The notes under the pieces are model-generated. The model was not told where the DNA came from. It made no database searches and worked only from the letters and a program-made list of their open reading frames with translations. Positions 34,781 to 43,899 of a DNA stretch of 64,000 nt are shown here, in pieces; position 1 is the stretch's first letter, and each line of letters opens with the position of its first letter. This DNA comes from Acholoe squamosa (Eukaryota > Annelida > Polychaeta > Phyllodocida > Polynoidae), in the NCBI GenBank assembly GCA_949317995.1, contig OX439043.1:6874501-6938500 (forward strand), written 5' to 3'. The position numbers and the translations under genes were made by a program.

Positions 34781-34906
34781 ATGGAATATAGCATAAATAT
34801 GGCCGCACAAGGGTGGTATATTGACGAATATTGCACGAGGCCGTTAGGCCGAGTGCAATATCGTCAATATACCGCCCGTGTGCGGCCATATTTATGCCAT
34901 ATTGCA
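34781..34906. repeat. 126-bp near-perfect palindrome
   Basis: Arms of about 57 bp (GCATAAATATGGCCGCACA against TGTGCGGCCATATTTATGC and so on inward to GTATATTGACGA and TCGTCAATATAC) with about five mismatches, centred on GGCCGTTAGGCC. It could fold into a long hairpin. It lies 0.5 kb beyond the 3' end of the recombinase gene and may be one end of that element. Confidence 0.9.
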
Positions 34907-35417
34907 TTTATACCACCATTTCCTCCATATTGTATTAATTTCTTACCTGATATCCACAGAATATAGCCACGAGAAGGCATTTTGTAAAACAAAGCAATCC
35001 TCCTCGGCGAACCAGTTGGTATCGCCATAGCCATTCCTCGGTCTGTGGGTGTATGTATACAAGACCGATATATAGGTCACAACGCCGTCCGGCCTCATTT
35101 TAGCTTGACCCAATTAACAGCGAAGGGAGCATACAGTAATTTTTTGGTGTAATAGCGTTTTCCCGCCCCATGTTGATAAGGCCTATATTAAAGGAAGAAA
35201 TTGACAAAAGTTTGCAAAATTCAACAAATTTATTTAAATGGCAACAAATTTGCACGAATCATGGAAAAAGTACATAAGTAAGGACAGAATCTTTTGCATG
35301 TCCTGTAATAATGTGTAAGCTCCAAGGTAAATATAAGTCCTGGTAAACAAATTAGTTCAACAGAGTAACATATATGAGTTCTGTAATATAGTTTTACTTG
35401 AATATACAGGAACTCTA

Positions 35418-37161
35418 TTACTTCATGTGAATATTGACAGTGCAATTTTCAAATTTTACATTGTGGAGCAGAGCTTTAACCTGCTGAACATCCTGAACAT
35501 TCACCTCATTTGTATTCTGGGAGAGAGTGGTTGTTGCAATTTTTGCAACGGAACCAGTGCTAGTCGCTGGTTGAGATGCACCTGATGACCCTGGATGCCC
35601 TGCGGCACTGGCCAATGTCTTAGACATATGGTGCCGCAAGGCATCGGGGGTCTTGGAATAGTAGTCGATGGACTGCTCAGCCTTGTGGCCAGTCACGGAC
35701 TTGATATCTTTTGCAGCTATTCCCTCCTCCCTCAGTATAGTAATACATGATGCTCTAATGCAATGGTTACTATATACTTTGGAAAGATTGGCTTGGATGG
35801 AAATTCTCTCCATAAGTTTACCAATTTTGTTTACCCCCATGGGTTGTTTGGTAAACCAAGTGGTGCTCAGTTGGAATTTTGTTTTCTTGGTTGTCTGAAA
35901 GAATGCATCATGTTCAGGGTGTAGCTTAGACAAGTACAGCTTTAGAGATTTTATAGGGCATGACCTGGATCCGGTGGCATACATCCTTTGTTCATGCTCT
36001 CGTGAATTCTGGCTCATACCCTGATGGTTTTTCTCTGAGGGATTGAATTTGAGGGATGCATACTCATGTCCCTCAGAATCTTTGAGGAACACAAAATCAT
36101 TCTTTGTCAAGTTATGCAATCCCTCACGAGCCCTTCGCCCAAAATGTAACAGCATTTCAAAGAACACTTTATTTTGAAGAGACATAGGAGTTTGGTGTGA
36201 CAATGTTTGAGATGAGTACATTTTCTTGAGATCATTTCGGGTGATGGGATCGTAATGTTTACTTGTATCTAACCCTTCTTGCTTATTTATCTTAATTTTA
36301 CCCTTTAATGTTTCATTTGCCTGGTAAAACAAAGGATCAGTTAGGATATTGAAAGCAGCATTGACAGGTGTTGATCCCAATAGTCTCTGTATGGCAGCAC
36401 GAATACTCATCAAAGACCGTTTGTTATATTCCTTCCCTTCCTTTGTGCGTACCTCGACATAGAATTTACGAAGTAAAGGTGCAAGGGCCTCCTTGGAAAA
36501 ATTCTCGAAGTCAGTCTGTTCGTCATTCTCTCTTAGCCAAGCTGAAAAAAATAATAAAAGAATTTTAAATTCACAAATTTACATGATACTGTGGGTAGAC
36601 AGAAAATTTCTATTTCGATATTACAGTCTTGAACTGCCATAGCAAATACATGAAACAAATAATAACCGCTCCCTGCGTCCTCCACTTTCCTATACATGTT
36701 CCTCGCCGAGGACTTGAGGCAGGCCCCGAACGTGCTTTATAATATGCAGTCGTACTTTTCATGATATGTTTTATTATTAAAAACTTACCTCTAAATATAT
36801 CAACACCCCATTTTGTAGCCTTGTGGGTATTGTCTGCTTTGCTTTTCCGTTCTATCTTGTCTAGATCATCTGCATGCACTGTGGCAAACCTTTTTTCGAT
36901 TTTTTCCTCTGCTTTCTTAACAACCGGTGGTTCGGGAGCTATAAATACAGGTTCGTCTTCATCGTCCCAATGATTTTTCGCAACTCTCATCTCACTGGCC
37001 TCAAATTCAGCATAAGAACCATCACTCAGCATCCTCACCTCATACACATATCTTCCTCTCAATATCACTTTAGTGACAATAGAGTATATCCATTCATTTT
37101 CTCTGTGTACATCAACAAATTGTCCCAAATGGAAACGAGAAGACCAAGTCCAATTCGCCAT
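35418..37161 (-). CDS. Crypton-like tyrosine recombinase, two exons
   Basis: Exon 1 37161-36789, donor GTAAGT; exon 2 36541-35418, acceptor TTTTTTCAG; the phase-1 joint gives a 498-residue protein. Residues 12-62 resemble a Tudor-like fold (GQFVDVHRENEWIYSIVTKV, DGSYAEFEASEMRV); then an acidic linker, KATKWGVDIF and a core-binding helical part, and a recombinase domain with Arg in GRRAREGL, HCIRAS (H-x-x-R), VTGHKAEQS and DYYSKT, the R-H-R-H-Y set of tyrosine recombinases. This is the DUF3504/Crypton type of DNA transposon recombinase. No stop or frameshift, unlike most neighbours. It lies in the 3' region of element 1, opposite to it. No intact outer boundaries are recognised. Confidence 0.85.
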
Positions 37162-37454
37162 GTTGACACTTGTTGGAAATCTTCAGGAAAAAAGGTACTA
37201 ATCCTAGCAGACATCTACTTCCGGCAGGACGCCCGCACGGCTATGGCGACGGAGAAAATAGGCCCATGAGATTGGTCAATTTTTTAGCATATATTGGCTA
37301 TATAGGGTTAAAAACAAGATGGCATGCTCATCTACATACCATGGTAGTGCTGTGGCCTGGAGGAGATCAATATGGACAATATATTTCTACCCTTAATACG
37401 TGTGCAAACAGGACCCGGTGAGTGCCTTCAATTTCTATATACCGTATATTCACC
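37162..37454. other. Upstream of the Crypton-like gene
   Basis: Its promoter should be here; the end of the element cannot be set. No gene seen. Confidence 0.35.
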
Positions 37455-37525
37455 GCCAGCATTAGTATAGTGGTGAGCGCGTTGGGCTACTGCCAGCGCG
37501 GCCTGGGTTCGATTCCCTGTCAAGC
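37455..37525 (+). repeat. tRNA-like sequence (Asp/Gly type)
   Basis: TTAGTATAGTGGTGAGCG is an exact type of tRNA-Asp A box and D arm, CTGCCAG looks like a Gly anticodon loop, and GGTTCGATTCCC is a perfect B box. The acceptor stem does not pair well (GCCAGCA against TCAAGCT), so a tRNA pseudogene or SINE head is more likely than a working tRNA. Confidence 0.55.
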
Positions 37526-37955
37526 TTGGACGGTTTTAACATAGAAACAATGGCGTGATAGCATTGATATCCGTCAGAAATTTCCCAAAATATTCTAAGT
37601 CCAACTTGACCTCGAAAAAGTATATCCAAAAATCCCAAAAAAGCACATGTGCGTATATGCTCTCATAATGCACTGGTAGGAGAGGGCATAACAGTAAGGC
37701 AGGTGCCAGAATAGTGGTATAAGATCCGATAAACTACACCAAAACTTAAACATTTTTGTCCTGCGAGACATATTGTACTATAAATATATTAATCTGGTGT
37801 TATAAAGGTTATTTGGTACACGGTGATATCATATATTATTATATTCATTACTACACCGTGATTTTTTTTCTTTTCAAGTGTATAATACAAATGGTCCTCC
37901 TCGTACTACTCACGGAATCCTTAACGGATTCATATAATTATATGTCAATAGATAG
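37526..37955. other. Element 1 3' region or SINE body
   Basis: AT-rich with no gene. The short inverted pair near 37818-37860 (ACACGGTG and CACCGTG) is the only structure seen. Confidence 0.35.
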
Positions 37956-38373
37956 TGTAGTGGTTCGTCTCGTTAAGTTAGATTAAATCATAACGAAGAG
38001 AGAGAAAAGTTTCCGGGTAGGCAACCGAGCTTTTATTTCAGAGCTTGCGTTACATACGATCACAGCCTCAGAGGACTACATGCTGCTAGTGCATTCGGTT
38101 ACCCTTTCGGGTAACAACCTGGTTGAGCAGTGGGTAAACCACTACTGAGGAACCTAGGGCTAGGACCAGCCTTATATAGGGGAAAAGCCCGCGAAACTCA
38201 GACCGGCCACGTGACGTGTGGCGGACGAGTGGTAGGCCCCCTGGTGTAGTGGATACGAACCCAGAGGCAGGTGCTGCCACCTGCCATCCGGATTCCCCCA
38301 CCACACCCGAAGGACCTAGGTCTGAGTCTCACGGGTGCATGAACGTTAAAGTGTAAAATACCATACCCCTACA
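37956..38373 (-). repeat. Element 2 3' LTR
   Basis: 418 bp, TG to CA in either orientation. On the minus strand a TATATAAG box lies near 38178-38171 and AATAAA near 38038-38033. Confidence 0.96.
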
Positions 38374-38385
38374 CTGCCCCCCTTA
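38374..38385 (-). promoter_or_regulatory. Element 2 polypurine tract
   Basis: Minus-strand AAGGGGGGCAG ends directly at the 3' LTR, the position where plus-strand DNA synthesis is primed. Confidence 0.75.
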
Positions 38386-39200
38386 GACAATAACTTGGGG
38401 GTAATTAAACCGCAGTGTATTAATAACCTAGTAAGTGATTGTTTACAATACTAAAAAGGGGTATTAATTACACTTGCTCGATGTGAAATAGGCTATAGTA
38501 TAAGACTATCCTATTTCTGAAAAATTATACAATAATAGCATCGAGTGTCGTTCATGTTATTTCCATCACTAGCTTATAACAACCATAAATGATAAATATA
38601 CAATTATCACAGATTTATAGTAACGTTTTGACAACAGTAGGGTCCTGAAAAGGACCGGTGGTTGTTAACAATGATCGTATTATGGTTATTGAACCCGGAA
38701 AAAAAAATTTCGACTTTTTAAATTAACAGTTCTGTCTAATTTACAGAGTGAATTAAATATTAATGATCAGATATGGACAATTAATCTGATACTATATGAA
38801 CACAATTAGGTATTAACCTGAGTAATACAATACTAAGTTTAGAGAAATCCGTTGGACCTTCTCTTATTTTATAGAAAAATATTTATACTTTTGAGACGCA
38901 GCTCAGTTTATACCTTAGTGTTTTATATTTACAAGTTACAGAAGAATTATAGTCTCTTAATATATTGAGACCAGGAATGACCTATATAGACAGTTATAGG
39001 TCTAGGATTACCTTAAATAACTTTTAGGATTCGCAGATCCAGTATATTTATAGGTACCCTTATATAATAATATATCTTTATAAAAGATATTATATAGTTA
39101 TAAATACAATTTTACATACAATATAATAATATCAACAAAGTTACTTGTTTTCATGATTGGAGGATGTAACAGGAGTCGGATGCTGCTGATGGCTTGGTAT

Positions 39201-39369
39201 GGGCGAGCTGAACCCTGATGCCTGAAGTGCTATAGTAAAACTTGTTGGTGGGTGTAGCTAAACCCTGATGCCTGTAGTGCTAGCTAACTGGAGGTTATAG
39301 TAGATCCAGTTGTAGACTGTTGATGGACTCTATGGGCGTAGCTAAACCCTGATGCCTGTAGTGCTAGCT
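39201..39369 (-). repeat. Three spaced repeats in element 2 3' UTR
   Basis: The core CTAAACCCTGATGCCTGTAG (plus strand), extended to GTGCTAGCT, recurs at about 39207, 39255 and 39338, separated by 20-50 unrelated bases. The rest of the 1.3-kb 3' UTR (38386-39667) is AT-rich without genes. Confidence 0.85.
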
Positions 39370-39667
39370 CACAAATAGTAGTGGTGTAGTAGTAAATCCG
39401 GTTTGTAGTTCAAAAGTCCATATTAGTGTAAATTGTCCATGATTTTATAATAGGCACAGTCATTACATTGTGGTGTTTACAGCATTCGTACTCCTCCTCC
39501 AGAGTGGCTTGTTTGTTTTCTCCTTCTGTTTTCAGTTTCCGGATTAGGGTACAGTTTGGTACCCGAATCAATACGGGTTGGATAAAAAAATGGTTTCTTA
39601 TCCAACAATGCATGGGTAATAGAACCCCGGGACACACAATTATGTCCGATCTTCATGCAACAGTTTT

Positions 39668-42600
39668 TTACTGTTCCATGTTCTCCTCGGGTGGCTGGTT
39701 TGGACCCGGTTGTTGAGCCAGTGGCTGAACAGGGGGGTTCATACCAGTTCCATCCGTAGGTGCCAATGCGGGGACAGCAGGTGTAAGTTTCACCTTTTGG
39801 CGTGCTTCGAACAGCTTCAAAGCATGCTCAGGTGTACCGTCCCAGTTATCCATGATAACTCCGAAGACCTTGAAGAACTTTTGCTGGTTCTTCATGTTCG
39901 TTGCTCGTTCTAGGTCGAGCATCTGAGAAGCTGTTTCCTTCTCGGATAGGGCCTCCTGCCGCAGATTAGCAGCTTCCTGCTTATCTTTGGCAACATCCGC
40001 TTTGATCTGAGTCGAGATTCGGTTGATCTCTGACTTCTGGATCGCGTCAATACACTGGAGAGTGCTCGACACGGTCCGACGATACATGTCCAGGTGGAGG
40101 TTTTCCAGATGGTGCTGTAGCGTCTCAAATTGTTTGCTCTGGATATTGCAAGACAATTTGTCCTCCTTCTTGAAGAAGGTCTCCACTGTCTGGATCAGCT
40201 TAGGCCGATGAACCACAGCACCAGGTGGGGGTACCTGACCCTGAGGCTTCGGCTGTGCTCCAGACCCGCTCGCAGTGACAGCTACCTGCGTGTGCGAAGA
40301 AGCAACCGCAGTAGTAACCGCACTAGCAGTGGTCGAAGAAGGGCCTTGAGTTGGTAATCCCTGAACCAGGGGCAACCGTGACAATTCCCTTCTAAGGTCT
40401 TTGGCCGTCAACAATGGTGCGGGTGGACGTTGTCTCACCACAGCACTCATTGTAGGTCGGGGAGCTTGACCTCCTACTGTCGGCAGTTCCTGCTTGACCC
40501 TCCCGTACTGATCAAAGATTTGCATCTCTGGTCCGGGTGGGCCCATAGCAGGGTACTGCTTCGGGTCTTTGACATTCAAAGGCGCGTGTTTCCGGGCGGA
40601 CTGGCCACTCGGTCCACTGACACCAAAGAATGTCGGGTTCTGTGCACCTCGTGGAGTTGGTGCTCGCCCATAATGGGAAGGAGTTCCAGTAGGAGATGGA
40701 AGATGTGGCTTCTTCCTTCCCCCATTTGTCTGTCTCTCCAGCGCCTCCAGTGGTGACCTGGCTCGGCTTGGAGATTCAGACGCCTGTCTCTTCCTATCTG
40801 CTACAGAGGGTCCCTGGCGGTAATCCCTGCGGCTTCGGACCTGTTCTCCGGATGGAGTTACATAAGCCCCACCACGACGGCGGGCCTTGTTGCTTCTCCA
40901 TTCGTTTAACAGATCGTACTCCTCCTGAGCGTACTCTAGTTTGCCGGACCCGGGAGTCTGGGCAAACCGAGCCTTTAGTTTCTGGTTAGTACCAGGAACC
41001 GTAGGCGCAAACTGCTTCGTACTCGGTGTGAGGGAAGCCAACTTCTCTGCATTGAGGCCCCTAAGGTTGCCATAGAGTTCGGAGTGAATTTTCATCACCC
41101 GATCTATGGCTGCCTCCAGGCCCTCTCCATGCGAAGTCACATAGTGCCGGACCATGTCTCCGCGTCGGGGGGTGACACATCCTGTGCATTTAGCACATTT
41201 CTTGCCAACCTCTCGGTCGCAGACATATTCCGGCCTCTGGTGCATATGAACCTCCACGAGATGACGAAGGAACGCGTCTTTCTCGATGAAGAATTCAACC
41301 TCACCCTCACTTTGAGTACAACGTTGGAAGGGACAATCCTTACGACCCTCCCCGTAGTACTCATCTAGAGCAAACTTGAGCTTGCCCTTCTGGTCATAAT
41401 TGTACAGACCATTGGGCGAATTCTTAACGAATTCCCAATAGATCCAGTACATATTGGCCGGCTTTCTATCAGAGAGCTTCTTGCGAAGCCACTCCTCCAT
41501 ATCTTCCTGCCTCTCACAGGTGATCCGAGGGGGCAGTCTCCATACGGATTTACTCCCCTTCAGGTGTCCCCTGTGTAGAGGAATGAAGTCGGCAAAGTTG
41601 CTATTGGCGTTAGCCCAGATAGCAGCCTCTTGCTCGTCAGTCGGAGTGACATCCACAACTGGGTCAACCGGCTCCTCTCCCTCCGGGTCGGATGGTACAT
41701 CCACAGGTTGCACAACGGGTTGTTGACCCGCGAGGACCTGGGCTGCAGCATCTTGAGCGTCTCCACTCAAATCGGCCATTACGTCGTGTAGCTTGACGAT
41801 TGGCACACCGAGCTCAACTTTTACGGTTGGGACAGCCGGTTCAGCTTCTGTATTATCAGCTTGAACGTCTACCTCGATAGGTTCAGGTTTGCGTTGGTCA
41901 ACCTTCTTCTTATTCCTCCTGCGGGATCTGCCGTTAGTAGAAGTGCCAGGCTCGGATGCGTCCGTCTCATTGCCGGAGACATCCGAAGCCTTAGCGCCCT
42001 TCTTATTGGCCGAGCGTGGAGACACCCGACGGGTTCGGGTACTGTCGTCCACACTCGTGCTGGTAGAGGGTTCGGTTCCTGACCGCTTCCCTTTACCCTT
42101 ACCTTTGGTGGGGGTTGTTTTACCCTTTCCACCAGCTGCTTTCTCCTTTACTTGCTCAGTCTTCGTAGGGGTAGACTGAGCAGTTTTAAGGGAAACATCT
42201 GCATCAGGTAGGGCCTTCTCAGGTACTACTGCTGCGCCTCCCAAGGTGGGAGCTTCAGCAGGAGACATGAGACGGTCCATCCGATCGGCCATCTTGGCTG
42301 TTACTTGCACGGGTGCGGGTCCGGGTACTAACTCCGGATGCGCCAGTGCATACTGTCTCTCCAATAGACGTACTACGAGGTCTTGTATTACCCCGAGTCT
42401 GTCTAGTGGAGACACACCAATACGGGCCTCTTCTGCCTCAATGGTTTGAGACGTAATAGGGACCCCTGGACAGTAATCCACAACAGCGTTACCTGCTGCT
42501 TCATACTCATCCGCTGTGCTTAACAGTAGGATCTGGTCTCTGTCTATGTATCTAGAGACCTCATCTGCCTTGACACCGGTGTAACCCGTTTTGTCAGACA

Positions 42601-43381
42601 CATAGGAAGGCCTATAAGAGGTATTCCTTCGGAAAGCCATTTCTGCGTCCCAGACGGCTTTACGAAACCATAAGTGGACTACCAATCCTTTGGCCATCTG
42701 ATGGTAATCCATCAACCAGGACTCCGGAAAGGTATTAGCCCACTGCGGATGAGCACATTCCCAGATTGCGTTGACAACACGCTCGTCAACCTCTCTGGGC
42801 GTCCCATAACAGGTGGGTATCAGCATTTCCTCGGAAATTGCTAACATCCGTCCGTCATATGGACCGGCTACATCATGCCATTCGGGACTGTCTGGGAAGG
42901 GCAGCTCTAGGTGCATTGGCCTGTCAACCGGAGAAGCAGGTCCCAAAGCACCGAATGAGGTACTCCCACCAAGACGGGGCGGCAGTTGAGGGGGAGGTGG
43001 CATCAGAGCCCTGTCAAGAGACTGGGCTCCTGCCGGTTCTCCACTCAAACCTTCGGATGGAGGGGCTACATAAGGCTCACCTACATCAATTTGTTGTTGA
43101 ACGCCTCGGCGTTCAGGACTAACTTGTCTGGAGTTGTCGGATGCGTCGTAGAACGATTCTACGTCGCTATCGTCTACTCCAGAGAAGTACTGATCAACAT
43201 TCATTTGTTGATCCATTTGATCACAATCAGCATCGTATTGCTGATCGTCGTATGTATAAGTGGGACTCTTGGGAGAACCACTTCCATACTCTGGCGGGGT
43301 GCTGGCACCGGCACCGCCGCCAAGACGGACGGCCTCTTCTGCCATCGACAGAAGTGGCTGTTCGGGGATAAAATATCCCAA
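39668..43381 (-). CDS. Element 2 ORF3, large zinc-finger accessory protein
   Basis: 1237 codons open; the likely start is the second Met (43345, MAEEAV), which matches element 1, giving 1225 residues. Acidic, Pro-rich N-terminus; conserved block 165-255 (YDGR, WLMDYHQMAKGLVV, FRKAVWDAEMAFR); Lys/Ser-rich basic linker 405-500; zinc region with C683-x4-C688, H707-x4-H712 and C721/C729/C732/C735 with H746-x4-H751; Arg-rich 840-900; helical stretch about 1080-1170; conserved end KVFGVIMDNWDGTPEHAL. No signal peptide or membrane segment. It sits where env would be, 554 bp after pol. I recognise no known family. A DNA/RNA-binding accessory or gag-like role is inference. Confidence 0.85.
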   Translation of the reverse strand: MGYFIPEQPLLSMAEEAVRLGGGAGASTPPEYGSGSPKSPTYTYDDQQYDADCDQMDQQMNVDQYFSGVDDSDVESFYDASDNSRQVSPERRGVQQQIDVGEPYVAPPSEGLSGEPAGAQSLDRALMPPPPQLPPRLGGSTSFGALGPASPVDRPMHLELPFPDSPEWHDVAGPYDGRMLAISEEMLIPTCYGTPREVDERVVNAIWECAHPQWANTFPESWLMDYHQMAKGLVVHLWFRKAVWDAEMAFRRNTSYRPSYVSDKTGYTGVKADEVSRYIDRDQILLLSTADEYEAAGNAVVDYCPGVPITSQTIEAEEARIGVSPLDRLGVIQDLVVRLLERQYALAHPELVPGPAPVQVTAKMADRMDRLMSPAEAPTLGGAAVVPEKALPDADVSLKTAQSTPTKTEQVKEKAAGGKGKTTPTKGKGKGKRSGTEPSTSTSVDDSTRTRRVSPRSANKKGAKASDVSGNETDASEPGTSTNGRSRRRNKKKVDQRKPEPIEVDVQADNTEAEPAVPTVKVELGVPIVKLHDVMADLSGDAQDAAAQVLAGQQPVVQPVDVPSDPEGEEPVDPVVDVTPTDEQEAAIWANANSNFADFIPLHRGHLKGSKSVWRLPPRITCERQEDMEEWLRKKLSDRKPANMYWIYWEFVKNSPNGLYNYDQKGKLKFALDEYYGEGRKDCPFQRCTQSEGEVEFFIEKDAFLRHLVEVHMHQRPEYVCDREVGKKCAKCTGCVTPRRGDMVRHYVTSHGEGLEAAIDRVMKIHSELYGNLRGLNAEKLASLTPSTKQFAPTVPGTNQKLKARFAQTPGSGKLEYAQEEYDLLNEWRSNKARRRGGAYVTPSGEQVRSRRDYRQGPSVADRKRQASESPSRARSPLEALERQTNGGRKKPHLPSPTGTPSHYGRAPTPRGAQNPTFFGVSGPSGQSARKHAPLNVKDPKQYPAMGPPGPEMQIFDQYGRVKQELPTVGGQAPRPTMSAVVRQRPPAPLLTAKDLRRELSRLPLVQGLPTQGPSSTTASAVTTAVASSHTQVAVTASGSGAQPKPQGQVPPPGAVVHRPKLIQTVETFFKKEDKLSCNIQSKQFETLQHHLENLHLDMYRRTVSSTLQCIDAIQKSEINRISTQIKADVAKDKQEAANLRQEALSEKETASQMLDLERATNMKNQQKFFKVFGVIMDNWDGTPEHALKLFEARQKVKLTPAVPALAPTDGTGMNPPVQPLAQQPGPNQPPEENMEQ

Positions 43382-43533
43382 TCCACCGGATAAGCAGTGA
43401 GTACTGCTTACCCAGTGAAAGGCGGGTGCCTTTTAACGAGGGCACACCTCGGAATATGGCTGTCACGGGCTATCAGACTCCAACAAGAGCAAGACCACCC
43501 TCGGCCACGTCTTCTTCCTTCGCAGGAATAAGA

Positions 43534-43594
43534 CAATATGGCGGGATACTCGAACTTGAATCGCTGCGCATGATCAAACCGGCGCCTCACGTGA
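43534..43594 (-). promoter_or_regulatory. Putative internal promoter before ORF3 (element 2)
   Basis: Minus-strand TCACGTGA E-box (43594-43587) followed 45 bp on by CGCCATATTG (43543-43534), the same 10-mer as in element 1. ORF3 starts about 190 bp downstream. Inferred promoter. Confidence 0.5.
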
Positions 43595-43899
43595 CCATTC
43601 GAAAATGGGTCAACAACTTTCCCGCGTGCCCTTAATTAGGTCACGCGCCCTTACATAAAAACAATACAATACCCGATCGGTCGTCCGTCCGTACTCAGGG
43701 TTCGACTATGACAATTCGCTAGGTATTCTGGAGTTTATGGATAGCATAAGCATATCCACCGGATTATCCGTCCAAAACCATGGGTTCATTGTCATAGGAC
43801 CTTTTCCAGAGACTCTTGACCGGCTCAAATATACATTGAACTAGGTTACAACATATAACAGTACACATTACAGGACAACACACTCGTTGTGTTAACAGG

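Noticed and set aside
36610-36788. Unspliced continuation of the Crypton-like first exon
   Set aside because: A good donor at 36788 and acceptor at 36542 restore the recombinase frame; the read-through has no family match.
38086-38304. 72-codon frame on the minus strand, repeated at 51047-51265
   Set aside because: It lies inside the element 2 LTR and is identical only because the LTRs are; no motif.
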